From the NCBI RefSeq assembly GCF_032854445.1, contig NC_088296.1, positions 12,808,706-12,872,705 on the forward strand: 64,000 nucleotides of DNA, read 5' to 3'. Source of the stretch: Liolophura sinensis. Lineage: Eukaryota > Mollusca > Polyplacophora > Chitonida > Chitonidae. The notes under the pieces were generated by a model that saw only the letters and a list, made by a program, of their open reading frames with translations, made no database searches and was not told where the DNA came from. The stretch's first letter is position 1. Each line of letters starts with the position of its first letter. This document shows positions 23,001 to 34,136 of the stretch, one piece after another. A program made the position numbers and the translations under genes.

Positions 23001-23660
23001 TAAAGTCTGGGACCACCTCACCCACAGCTGCTCCTCATCTGTAAAGTCTGGGACCACCTCAGCCACAGCTGCTCCTCATCTGGAAAGTCTGTAACCACCT
23101 CAGCCACAGCTTCTCCTCATCTGTAAAGTCTGGGACCACCTCACTCACAGCTGCTTTTCATCTGTAAAGTCTGTAACCACCTCAGCCACAGCTTCTCCTC
23201 ATTTGTAAAGTCTGGGACCACCTCACCCACGGCTGTTCCTCTTTGGTAAAGTCTGGGACCACCTCACCCACAGCTGTTCCTCATTGGTAAAGTCTGGGAC
23301 CACCTCAGCCACAGCTGCTCCTCATCTGTAAAGTCTGGGACCACCTCAGCCACAGCTGCTCCTCATCTGTAAAGTCTGGGACCACCTCAGCCACAGCTGC
23401 TCATCATCTGTAAAGTCTGCGACCACCTCACCCACAGCTGTTCCTCATGGGTAAAGTCTGGGACCACCTCACCTGCAGCTGTTTCTCATCTGTAAAGTAT
23501 GGGACCACCTCAGCCGCAACTGCTCGTCATCTGTAAAGTCTGGGACCACCTCACCCACAGCTGCTCCTCATCTGTAAAGTCTGGGACCACCTCAGCCACA
23601 GCTGCTCCTCATCTGTAAAGTCTGGGACCACCTCAGCTGCAACTGCTTGTATTCCTGAGT
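20020..23660. repeat. Large 41 bp minisatellite array
   Basis: About 3.6 kb of imperfect units around CTGGGACCACCTCAGCCACA preceded by CTGAGAAGT or CTGTAAAGT. The left half (20020-22600) is heterogeneous in length and sequence. The right half (22600-23640) is nearly homogeneous at 41 bp. Between 20959 and 21370 the array is organised as an 82 bp dimer (starts at 20959, 21041, 21123, 21205 and 21287). It begins about 700 bp after the protease-like gene. Confidence 0.93.
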
Positions 23661-24164
23661 TGAGAAATCTGAAGTAGAATGGGATACCATCCAACATCAT
23701 GTGCATATGTGTATGTCCGGCCCTCCTCACTTGAAAGTGTCCTTTCTGATTTGATGAGATGCCAGTGTCTTGATCAGTTACTCAGATATACAGGGGTATG
23801 TAGAAAATTGTTCTACTGACTTTTATCACATTTATCACCAGAGCCATACCGGTCATAAATGGCAGGTTCTGATCCCGAACTTTACAGGTGACATTGTAGC
23901 CCTGCACGAGCACATTTTGTAAACTGCGACTCAAAATGATGGTTTCTGAGAGCTTCTAAGTCTGTGAATGAAGAAAATTTGTATGAAAACTTAAATTTTT
24001 GTTGGTATTAAAACCATCATACATGTAGTTTTGTTCAGCTTACTTGTTACATTTAGTACAGCATAACTAGTTTGAGGCCCAAACGTTTTCTGGAACAAAA
24101 AAGCGCTCTAGATATGGCCCTCATTGCATCTATATATATCTGTCTGCTTGTATGTCATGTATGG
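23661..24164. other. Unique AT-rich sequence
   Basis: No ORF, repeat or RNA gene is recognised between the minisatellite and the next SINE remnant. Confidence 0.4.
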
Positions 24165-24248
24165 GCGACGGTCTGCCAGCAACCTAGTAGCAGATGGTCA
24201 TGTATTTATACCCCAGGCTCCTCCCACCCTAAGGCTGGTTGTCATTGT
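24165..24248 (+). mobile_element. SINE fragment, family A (central part)
   Basis: GGTCTGCCAGCAACCTAGTA and CCCAGGCTCCTCCCACCCTA match the family centre in head-to-tail orientation. The sequence then breaks into the inverted repeat that follows. Confidence 0.55.
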
Positions 24249-24392
24249 AAGAGGATGTGTACACTGTCAAACATATGGATGTTGTATTTATTCAATTAGA
24301 CTTTTATGCTGTTCTCAAGAATGTTTAACTTAAAGTCTAATCAAATAAATAAATCAAACATCCATACGTTTGACAGTGTACACATTCTCTTA
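24249..24392. repeat. Inverted repeat with about 56 bp arms
   Basis: The left arm (from AAGAGGATGTGTACACTGTC) is repeated as its reverse complement ending near 24392 with only a few mismatches. The short centre includes TTCTCAAGAATGTTTAAC, which resembles the SINE family A tail. The right arm contains AAATAAATAAAT. Confidence 0.85.
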
Positions 24393-24783
24393 ATCAGTAC
24401 ACAAGATTGTTTACTTCCAGTTCAGTTAAATTTAATTGAGGTTTTCTTGTCCTTCAGTGCTAATGCTATAAATCTGCTGTAAACCACTGTGTGTACCTCG
24501 GGGCCATGATTATTAATCCGAGTTGAGGCAGTAAGTATCCAGTGAAAGCACACCTGAGGATATCTTAGTTTTTTGTGGTTGTGTGTCCTGAGTCCAGATC
24601 AATTGCATAGGCTGAAAAATTTAAGAATTTTCAGAATTTCTTTAGTTAATGAATTTCCTGTGCTTTATAACAGAGACATTGAAGTTGCATTTCCATGCAA
24701 AGGAGAAAACCATGAATATGTATACAAATGATGTTTACAAGACTGTTAAAGACTCAGCACAGATATATCTTCATTCCAGAATC

Positions 24784-24905
24784 CTGTAGAAATCTTCACC
24801 ATGCACCTGTGGCTGTAGAAATCTTCACCATGCATGTGTGACTGTAGAAATCTTCACCATGCATGTGTGACTGTAGAAATCTTCACCATGCAGGAGTGGC
24901 TGTAG
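24784..24905. repeat. 29 bp tandem repeat, four copies
   Basis: CTGTAGAAATCTTCACCATG starts at 24784, 24813, 24842 and 24871, with a partial fifth copy at 24900. Confidence 0.9.
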
Positions 24906-25449
24906 AAGATGTAAAGAGGGTCCAGAAATGTGTAGGTCTAGAGGCCCTGCACTCAGATCACTGAAGCTAAGGTAAACATGTGATTTGTGGTTTCATCTAC
25001 ATGTAGATGCATTCGCAACCCTTTATTAAATTATTATTTTTTTTTAACCTGAAAATGTGCTAGTATAGCAGTTTGTCCCTGGTGGTAAATAAACAATTAA
25101 GGTCCCAGTCTTGCAATGTATTGTAATTGTTGACAGATATGACTGTATGAGTTGTTTGTCTGTTTCAGTTAAATCTATACCAGCCCCAGCAATATGATTA
25201 ACTTTCTGTCTTTTTTTGTCATCAGGGACCACTTTGTGTGTTGGTATGAGCCATCATTTGTGCCGTGAACTGAAGAACCATTCCTTTTCACTGTAAGGAA
25301 TAATCCTACATGTATGTATACGTCACGGTTTGTTGAAATGAACAGTACCATGACTATGCGTGCCTTGTGTAAAGGATTCACTTCTTTTGTCACACTGAAC
25401 AGTGGCACAGTGTGTGTATAGTCCTCATATAAATTGACAGAATCACTTC

Positions 25450-25857
25450 TTGTGTTACAATCAACAATGTTATGTCTGGTGTTACAATCAACAATATTAT
25501 GTCATATGTTACAATCAACAATATTATGTCTTGTGTTACAATCAACAATATTATGTCATGTGTTACAATCAACAATATTATGTCACTGTTACAATCAACA
25601 ATTTTATGTCATGTGTTACAATCAACAATATTATGTCTATGAAGAGTACTATAGTACAATATTATGTCATGTTACAGTCAACAATATTATGTCATGTGTT
25701 ACAATCAACAATGTTATGTCATGTGTTACAATCAACAATCCTATGTCTTGTGTTACAATCAACAATCCTATGTCTTGTGTTACAATCCACAATCCTATGT
25801 CTTGTGTTACAATCCACAATCCTATGTCTTGTGTTACAATCAACAATCCTATGTGCA
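25450..25857. repeat. 27 bp minisatellite, about 15 copies
   Basis: Unit TGTGTTACAATCAACAATAT plus seven bases. Because 27 is a multiple of three, several frames on both strands stay open through the array. An early block carries TATTATG and a later block carries CCTATG variants. Confidence 0.92.
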
Positions 25858-27403
25858 GCTCTTAGTGTATAAAAGAAAACACTTCTTTTACTATTGCAAT
25901 GAACAAACCTACCTATATATTTACATGAATATGTGTACTTCATGTAAAGGAATCACTTGTTTTGTTGCATATACAGGAATTAGGAAGCACCACTAGGATG
26001 GTCGAGTAATCGAAAGTATAATACTGTTTGAGCTACACTGTGTGTATATATATATATACTCTGTATATATTTGATCTACATTTGATCAATTAGTCTTTGT
26101 GCTGGAAAATGCAGAGCACATGGTTTGGCTGATTATGTCCAGCATTCCCACATAAATCTAAGACACTATTCTGATGGTGTTTTGTTTTTTGTTTGTTTTC
26201 TTTTTGGGGGGGGGGGGGGATATGCAGTTTTTAGTACATCTGCAGATGAAAATCATGTCTGTTCCTGAATGACTACAACATTGTTTTGTTGATGATGCGT
26301 GATATGTTCAAGTTGAAGACAAATGTGCTCTTTTTCTGAATTAAAAGGCATAGACAGACATGCTTTGTGTGTTAATCACAAAAACTGAGAGTCAAACATG
26401 TTCACACCACCATCTTGATTTGGCTTATTTTCATCTTATAGATTATTATATTATTAAATAATTCATATTAATTGAAACACCGGTAACTAAAAAGAGATGT
26501 TTTGCTGACAGTTATCAATCTGGATTTGCTGGTTGCTAGCTGTGATATTTCAAAGGTTCATGGACATGATGGTGATGGTGAAATCTTGGACTAATTAAAA
26601 TAGTGTTTGGCTGACATCAGTTTAACATGAAGATATTAATGCTTCAGTAACAAATGCTGATCAGCATCCAAACTAAATTGTTATCTTTTTAATGATATGA
26701 CTGAGTTCCTTGCCTTCCTTTACTGGTAATGTGAGAAATCTATCAAGTTTACTGATTCACTTCAGAAAACAGTGAGGTTTTTTTTCAAGTTAACAGCAAA
26801 GGATTGCAGGTCACTTGTTGACGCATAAAGTATAGCACTGATCATTGACGACAATTTGATTGGCGAAGTCAGTGATATTTGTTTTGACTTAAAACAATGA
26901 AGTCACAACTCACACATACTGTCTCACTGGACTATTATATCGGTCATCCCGAGTCCTTACCATGACTGACTGACATAATGAGGGTGTTAGATCACTCCTC
27001 TCCTCTACCCGTACTCCAGTCTGGCACTTGAGCAGATTATATGACACATAGTATGTGTTGAGTAGATGAGAGTGCCTGTATAGTGGGTGTACAAACCTTC
27101 ATAATCCGATCAAAGGGAGATAACCCAATATGAACGCATTATAAAATGGCTCTCTAGGGATGGGAGGTATGAAATGATAAAGAGTGTAAAATAGGGAGAA
27201 ACCTCAGCATTTCGACAAAAGCTTCACAATTTCGATCAGATTTTCAAGTGTTCTTGGAGTCTGGAAACGAACTGAGGTGTACGTTGTGTTTAACCGTCTT
27301 TTCTGATGCGACGTAGATTGAAATTCGCCCATCAAATATCTTCAAAGTGTGACAGAGCCTTGACGCTTGACGCTGACAGTTGTACAATGTTGTAAGTAAC
27401 AAC
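25858..27403. other. Non-coding, with a TA microsatellite and a poly-G tract
   Basis: A short (TA)n lies near 26045-26060 and a run of about 13 G at 26206-26219. The rest is AT-rich without ORFs. Confidence 0.5.
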
Positions 27404-27802
27404 AACAACCTTTTGAGTGAGTGAGTGAGTGCTTGTGGTTTAACGTCGTACTTAACAATTTTTCAGTCATACCACGATTAACGAATCCTTAGAGTGCATG
27501 TAATGTGCCTCCTTGTTGCAGGACGGATTTCCACCGCTCTATTATCTAGTGCTGCTTTACTGAGACGCCTTACCGAAGGCAAGTAAGGTGCCCCGCGCGA
27601 GCTATTATACTGATAGGAGTCAAGCAGTCGTTGCACTGTCCCCTTCATGCTAAACGCCAAGCAAGGAAGTTACAACTTCCTCTTTAGGAGAAAAAGTTTT
27701 AATGTCTTAGGTGTGACTCGACCCAGGATTGACCCTAGATCTACCAATTCCTAACCGGACGCTCTGCCAATTGTGATATCGGGGTCGGTAACAACCTTTT
27801 GA
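27404..27802 (-). mobile_element. Full-length tRNA-derived SINE, family B, with target-site duplication
   Basis: Reading on the - strand, a tRNA-like head carries box A-like and box B-like motifs (B box near 27738), followed by a centre containing GTGCAACGACTGCTTGACTC and a tail ending in CACTCACTCACTCAC. The 13 bp AACAACCTTTTGA is present at both ends (27404-27416 and 27790-27802). It is the same family as 28981-29351. Confidence 0.88.
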
Positions 27803-28012
27803 AGAATTAATGAGTAAATTTCAGAGATCGATATGTTAAAGGTGTAGCAAAAAGCGAATACAATATTTTATTTTGAGTGAAAGTTTACCTGATGCTTGTC
27901 CACATTGTGGGTAGTGTTCATAGTTTCGAGCACCCGTGTTCCTCGCAAGGAGTGCTTAATTGCTGGCACGACTGATGGTAGAATTAGTTCAATGAAATTA
28001 AATGTTGATCCA

Positions 28013-28227
28013 GCAGTCTCTCACCAATGCCATTGCTGTGAGTTCAAGTCCAGCTCATGCTGGCTTTCTCTCTGGCCATACGTGGGAAGGTCTGCCAGGA
28101 ACCAGCAGATGGTTGTGTGTTTCCTACGGGATCTGCCAGGTTTCCACCCACCATAAAGCTAGCCGCCGTTGTATAAGTGAAATATTCTTGAGTATTGCGC
28201 AAAACACCAAATAAATAAATAAAAAAA
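28013..28227 (+). mobile_element. SINE, family A, head-truncated
   Basis: It starts inside the tRNA-like head just before the B box (GAGTTCAAGTCCAGCTCATG) and continues through the centre to an AAATAAATAAAT tail. No target-site duplication is visible. Confidence 0.8.
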
Positions 28228-28970
28228 CGCAGTAGGTCTTTTCCGCAAGGCACTTTGCTGAACGAAGTCGACCCTTAAATCCACTCCAAAGCAGCGGCAC
28301 ATGCCGATTTTTGGTGTGTATTATAGAGAATAGGACCTTTATTACCACTCCTGCAAGTGTAAATCCATTCCCGAGTCGAATTGTTGGTGAAATCCAAACA
28401 AACATTTTTCTAGCTCGTCAAAATAACTGTGCTGTTATGGCGAGCCGGGTGTACTAGATGTAGAATAGAAAAAACAATTTACCTGGCCTGTTGAGCAAGA
28501 AAAATTCATTCTAAAGGCTCCAGTCAAGGCTTGCAGCTATCATGTGCACGTCTGCTTCATCATGTTTTCTGCCCGTGGCTTTAGATACAATTTGGATGCA
28601 CTCGATTAGTCTCACATGCACACCATGGTTTTGAAGAGAGAAAAGTCAACATATTATCAGATATACTGTATATAACTAATCTGAATGGATTCAAACGTGC
28701 ATGAGTGATTGAAAGCTTCATTTTCTCTTCAATCCTCAACAGAAATTGGCGCATGCTGCTGCTTTCGAGTGGATTTACGGGCCAACTTCGTTCCATAAGT
28801 GCCTTGTGGAATGGACCTACCGCGTGTTTGAATTCAGTGATAAAGTGTTTAGGCAGGTAAATATCAGAAACTGTTGAAAATCAACCTCAGCGTGTAATCT
28901 GATTGAACCACTGCCTGTTGGGGCCACATCATCAACTATATATCAAGAAGTAACAACCAAGCATCTCATA
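28228..28970. other. Unique sequence, nothing recognised
   Basis: No convincing ORF or repeat between the two SINEs. Confidence 0.35.
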
Positions 28971-29361
28971 TACCCTGTATCGGCCCGGATAGCACAGTTG
29001 GTAGAGCGTCCGCTTCGGGACCGGTAGATCCAGGATCAATCCTTAATCAAGTCACACCTAAGACTTTGAAAGAGGAAGTTGTAACTTCCTCGCTTGGCGT
29101 TCAGCATGAAGGGGATAGTGCAACGACTGGTTGACCCGTATCAGTATAATGGCTCGGGCGGGGTGGCTTACTTGCCTTCGGTAAGTCGTCTCAGTGAAGC
29201 AGCACTAAATAAAAGAGCGGTGGAAATCCGTCCTGCAACAAGGAGGCACATTACACGTACATGCACCCTAACGATTCCTTCGTCGTCATATAACTGAAAA
29301 ATTGTTGAGTACGACGTTAAACCCCAAGCACTCACTCACTCACTCACTCATGTACCCTGTA
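28971..29361 (+). mobile_element. Full-length tRNA-derived SINE, family B, with target-site duplication
   Basis: The head has a clear A box (TAGCACAGTTGGTAGAGCG) and a B box-like GGATCAATCC. The centre includes AGGAAGTTGTAACTTCCTCG, itself a small palindrome, and the tail is GACGTTAAACCCC followed by (CACT)n. TACCCTGTAT flanks both ends (28971-28980 and 29352-29361). The element resembles tRNA-derived SINEs common in molluscan genomes; I do not assign a named family. Confidence 0.9.
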
Positions 29362-30486
29362 TAAAGCTATATTCATTCATTATTCCCTGGCAGCTTATGG
29401 CGTAAAAGTGGTCTTTTTGATCACTTCTGCAAGTTCAAATCCATTCCAGACTTACAATATTCCTGAAAGCTCAGCCAATATTTACTTCTGTTTCATGATA
29501 AGTATTTTTGCTGCTGTGGTGTCACTGTGTCAAGTTTTATAATAAAAAATAAATGTTGCTGCCATGGATCAAAAAGTATAGAAATCGGACTTGAAAAGAA
29601 AGTTGTGCAGACAAGAGCCACCAGTCTTTAAGTGAGACACATATAATTATGTCGTGTCCTTGCCAAACGATCGAGTAGAATATATTTTTTAGTTCAAGGA
29701 TTAGGCAGGTAAATATCGGAAAGTTTGAGCTCATTGTTTTAATTCAACTCTATCTACATGACCCTGCATGAACCAAGAAAGATGTATCTGTATCTATCAA
29801 ACTGTCCCACATGTGTTACCGCCTTTAACATGTTCCCCAAGCTTTCACTTTATTAAAAACTCTGTTGTAATAGAACTCCATTTTTATAGAACTCCATTGA
29901 ATTGCCTCTGTTGAGGTCATTCTCGAAGTTTCTCCAAGTGCTGCTTGCCTGTAACACTATATTAAAGTATTAAGGGTGGAGGATTTTTTGAAATGTTTGA
30001 CCCAGGTATGAATGAATTAAGTGTTAACCTTTAAGCTTGGGAACACTTTGACCTCTAGGTACAATTTAATTTAGGAGTATGATTACAGCAATGCTGATGT
30101 TTTTTTAAATATAAATTGGAATAATTTAAGTCTTTAAATCAAGGATGTCATAAATCACGTACCTTTAATTGACATTTCCTTTAATTGACTTTATGTATTA
30201 TAACATGTGACACAAGTACATATAAGAAGTTGATGTTTATGATTTACATGTATTTGGACGTGTATGTGTATGTGCTAACTATTGCTGGGTGAGCAGGTGG
30301 TTTCTGTAGATCAGCATCGACCATTGAGGTAGCGTGTTAAAATCTAGCTTTTGTCAGTTTTGTTGCCACTTTATATCCAGATGTTTGTCCATTACCTGAT
30401 GTCCATTACCTGATGTCCATTACAAATACCGTACATGTTTATACATAAACAGCCTAATAGACAACCAAGTTCCATAACCAGCTGGT
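29362..30486. other. AT-rich unique sequence
   Basis: Apart from a short three-fold CCATTACCTGATGT duplication near 30390-30420, no feature is recognised. Confidence 0.4.
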
Positions 30487-30580
30487 AGCAGTCTGTGGTC
30501 CAGTGGTTAAAGGGGCTTGCCTTTCAATTGCTGTGTGACACATGAAGTGCAGCAAGGTTCAAATCCGTAAGCAGGAAATT
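30487..30580 (+). other. tRNA-like sequence, probable SINE head or tRNA relic
   Basis: TGGTCCAGTGGTTAAAGG resembles an A box and GGTTCAAATCC is a perfect B box, about 50 bp apart. The cloverleaf arms do not pair convincingly, so this is not called a functional tRNA. Confidence 0.4.
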
Positions 30581-30885
30581 TGTAGATCTCTCCGTTTGTA
30601 AGGCCTTTGTGACAATAAGCGTTCGACAACACTTGTGTGGCCATTTGTGCAGTCTGAAGTTTAATGAACGCCACTTGTCTTCCACAAACATGATGTGCAT
30701 ACAGTATCTGTACGTCACATGTCAGAAAGTTTATCAGTAACTTGCTAAAGACCAGTGGTTTCCCTTGAGGACCCTGGGCTGTAAGTACATGTGTATGGTG
30801 TCTAAGCTAAAGGTCAAAACCAGCTCATTCCTTACATGGTCAGTTCAATGTGACGGGTGCTACATTCAACATGTTCAGGTTGTTT

Positions 30886-31480
30886 GTGACAGGTGCTACA
30901 GGTCTTGTGACGGTGCTACATGGGTGCTAAATGTCTTGTGACGGGTGCTACATGTCTTGTGACGGGTGCTAAATGTCTTCTGACAGGTTTTACAGGTCTT
31001 GTGACTGGTGCTACGGGTCTTGTGACTGGTGCTACGGGTCTTGTGACTGGTGCTTCAGGTCTTGTGACAGGTGCTACGGGTCTTGTGATTGGTGTTACAG
31101 GTCTTGTGATGGGTGCTACATGTCTTGTGACGGGTGCTTCAGGCCTTGTGACTGGCGCTACAGGTCTTGTGACGGGTGCTACAGGTCTTGTGATGGGTGC
31201 TACAGGTCTTGGTATTGGTGCTACAAGTCTTGTGATTGGTGCTACATGTCTTGTGACGGGTGCTACAAGTCTTGTGATTGGTGCTACATGTCTTGTGACG
31301 GGTGCTACATGTCTTGTGACGGGTGTTACGGGTCTTGTGATGGCTGCTTCAGGTCTTGTGATGGGTGCTACAGGTCTTGTGATCAGTGCTACAGGTCTTG
31401 TGATGGGTGCTACGGGTCTTGTGATGCATGCTACAGGTCTTGTGATGGGTGCTACAGGTCTTGTGATCAGTGCTACATGC
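30886..31480. repeat. 21 bp minisatellite, about 28 copies
   Basis: Unit GTGACGGGTGCTACAGGTCT plus T. The period is a multiple of three, so 192-codon ORFs are open in two + frames and one - frame. These are by-products of the repeat, not genes. Confidence 0.93.
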
Positions 31481-31744
31481 TTGAACTGTGCCATCTAAAA
31501 AGTAAATTTATTTTAAAAGAGAAGGAAGACAACCAGACAGCACATTTATAGACGAAATTAACTAAGGATTAGTGTCCATATTTATCATTTACTCATAGTT
31601 AGCTACCCCTGTATATATTGTTAAATTGAGTTTGAAAAATTATTTAAAAAGGGTACATTAATAGAAGTAATATGGCACTTAAAATCACGAGATAAAGAAT
31701 CTGGTTTTACGATTTTTTCCTCCAACTCTCGGTAGTCTGCCAAA
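31481..31744. other. AT-rich spacer
   Basis: Nothing recognised. It lies between the minisatellite and the 3' end of the weak - strand gene candidate. Confidence 0.35.
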
Positions 31745-32434
31745 TTACGTCGTACAAGCCCAACCGTTATGAACTGTCAGAGCTTCACCATTTAGTTCAG
31801 TATTAAAAAAGCTACAAGAGTGACAACGGACATGTGGAATTTCTTCCGAAATAGTTTGCTGCCCTGCACACAGTTGTGAAAACAGGTCATCAATGAACCC
31901 TGGAGTTATTTTGTCAAGTTTCCAGACAATTTGACCCTCAGAAGAAGACACAAGGATTTTGTATCCACAAAAGATAGCCGCATCTGATCTCTCCATAGTC
32001 TGAAAATTACGAGAGGAATACAGCTAATACAGACTTGAAAGATCTGGCTACCATGGGGGGTGCAATCGACTAAAATCTCAAGTTTGTCTAAACTTAAAAC
32101 TGATAGATAGCAAATCTCTGTACACCAACGCCGACGTCCACACTTATGTTGTCGGATATTCGGAATATCAACATGAAGTTGTCTTTGCATACAGGTATGA
32201 ATTTAGAATACCTTGGAGAATAGAATGATATTTATAGTGAATAATAGTAAATAAATATTACATTCTAAAATAAACACATGAAATGTACAGTGTAAGCTCT
32301 CGCTTACTGGTCCGTATTGCCAGCGCGGTTGGAAATGCCTTGACAGAGTGATCAAATTCATTGTCTGAAAACTCGGGATCTGCAGTCTGGCTAGAGATGC
32401 CAGTGTCATAAATCGGAACTTCAACGTCGTCCAT
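31745..32434 (-). CDS. Candidate three-exon gene, product not recognised
   Basis: On the - strand, an ATG at 32434 opens about 42 acidic codons (MDDVEVPIYDTGISS...) to a GTAAGC donor after 32308. A middle segment (about 32182-32035) and a last segment (31999-31745) can be joined through a GTCTGT donor and a TTTTCAG acceptor in phase 0, giving ...GSQIFQ/TMERSDAAIFCGYKIL... and a C-terminal part with HVRCHSCSFF. Joining exon 1 to exon 2 is unsolved: the obvious acceptor shifts the frame. A TATA-like CTATATAA lies about 100 bp before the ATG on this strand, and the upstream frame contains IQLYQFEP, which reminds me of N-termini of uncharacterised invertebrate proteins. It may be a young, decayed or misread gene. 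Confidence 0.28.
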
Positions 32435-32499
32435 TATGGGTTCAAATTGATACAGCTGTATATTTGCTCCTGTGTTGCTAGAATCTACTGCTACTGACA

Positions 32500-33965
32500 C
32501 CGTTTTGATATGAATTCCCAGGTTATATAGGCCACCTAGATTTGGGTTGGTTATCTATGATGTCACCTGCTGAGCCGTAATGGGGTGGGTGGAGGAGAGG
32601 GGCTTGTCTGGAGGTAGCTAGAGCAGTAAATCTGTTGTTTTGATGGATTTAAAGTCATTATTACGTTTCTCAGAAGCCCTCCTGATGATATACTGTTTAA
32701 ACAGATTATAATCTTATAATTAGGACCTCTAGCTAAATCTGGACACTAATCCTTTATTTTCAAATAATAACTTATTCTCAAATAATACCTTTCCAATGAT
32801 TATCAATGTGGGCGATGGCTGGTTGTCCGAGCTGTTGTGTCATTATAGTCTGTCACTGTGTCTTTCCTGCTGTGTGTGGGAATGCTTGTTATAACATATG
32901 CACCTGAATGTTTTCTTACAGTCACAGTGTACCTATGCCATCATCCTGGACAATTTGTTTTAAATCCGGATCATCGGGTAGGGAAAGTTGTTTTTTTTTT
33001 TTCATACTGGCTAATGAAAGATAGAGATTTTAAAGCAATTAACATTCAAAGAAAATCCATCAGAAGGCGAATAAAAACTTTAGAATATGGCCCATTTTTG
33101 GCAGATCAGTTGGATTACCTCCAGCAAACATATTTTTTTTTATAATCACCTATAATCCTTATAACTTATGAATTGCTAGTGAAGTTTTCAATCATTGACT
33201 CTAAATAAGTCGAATTCACTGAAATCTCATAGAATCAGATGGTTCAGGGAGTAGGGGTAACCCTTTACGCTATCTTAGCATGAATCTTTTGATTACTGTT
33301 TATATTGATGCGTAACAAGGCATACCTGCTTTAAAATCCATCAGGTACTTTAAAGACGCTTGAAAGGTAGACGGATGGTTAATACATGCATTCCAGTATC
33401 AGCTCTTAACTGTGGAGTACTCTTAGCCGAGTCTGACCAAGAAATTTTAGTGTGCATGTAAGGCAACATGCCTTTCCACAGTCAGTTGCCTCTGCTTACA
33501 AAACCCTGTGACTCTCACCAGATTTCCAAGAAAGCTGGATATAGGTTACTGCATTCTTCTATGTATTTCATAATTTGTCGCTGTCAGATTTGCTTCTATG
33601 AAGTAATCTGCTCTTTTCATACACCGGTATCTTTAAACCTGACCGAATAAACATTACTACATGTTTTCTGACTTGAAAATTGTTATCAAAACTATTCTTT
33701 ACTGTCATGTTTGCATTGAAATTTCCAACTAATGAATGCTAGTTTACTTTTAATGATGCTACCAAGGCATAAATCCGTTAATACAGTTTATATTTAGAAA
33801 GCAAATCATGGGTTTCTTTTTGAATTGAGATCTAGGATCACTGATGTGGTATGTGGTACAGGCTAGAGCTGTTAAAACTCCACTGAAGATCTTGACATGA
33901 ACTGTTCAGATTGCATATGTTATGTGTTCTAAATGGTCAGTAGCAAATATCTTTAAGGTACTGTT
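32500..33965. other. Unique AT-rich sequence
   Basis: No gene recognised. A diverged dispersed motif, TTTAATGATGCTACCAAGG, at about 33753 recurs near 34317 with similar flanks, suggesting an old duplication. Confidence 0.4.
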
Positions 33966-34136
33966 AATATTTACAGTGGCCGTAAGTGAGAAGGTCTGCC
34001 AGCAACCTACAGATGGTGGTGGGTTTCCCCCGGGCTGTGCCCGGTTTCCTCCCACCATAATGCTGGCCGCCGTCGTATGAGTGAAATATTTTTGAGTATG
34101 ACCTAAACACCAATCAAATAAATAAATATTTACAGT
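33966..34136 (+). mobile_element. SINE, family A, 5'-truncated with target-site duplication
   Basis: The element begins in the centre of the family sequence and ends in an AAATAAATAAAT tail. AATATTTACAGT flanks it exactly on both sides (33966-33977 and 34125-34136), so the truncation happened at insertion. Confidence 0.85.

Noticed and set aside
25434-25996. CRISPR-like regular repeats
   Set aside because: The 27 bp units are directly adjacent with no spacers, and the genome is eukaryotic, so this is a minisatellite.
29094-29297. 67-codon ORF and its - strand counterpart at 27478-27660
   Set aside because: Both fall inside family B SINEs, which are non-coding.
30487-30580. Functional tRNA gene
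   Set aside because: A and B boxes are present, but the arms do not form a proper cloverleaf. More likely a SINE head or relic.
30916-31551. 192-codon ORFs in three frames
   Set aside because: The 21 bp period keeps frames open automatically. The products are pure repeats with no start context or flanking exon.
32858-33145. 95-codon ORF with a basic C-terminal part
   Set aside because: Part of it resembles a diverged sequence near 61480, suggesting a dispersed non-coding repeat. No splice context or domain.
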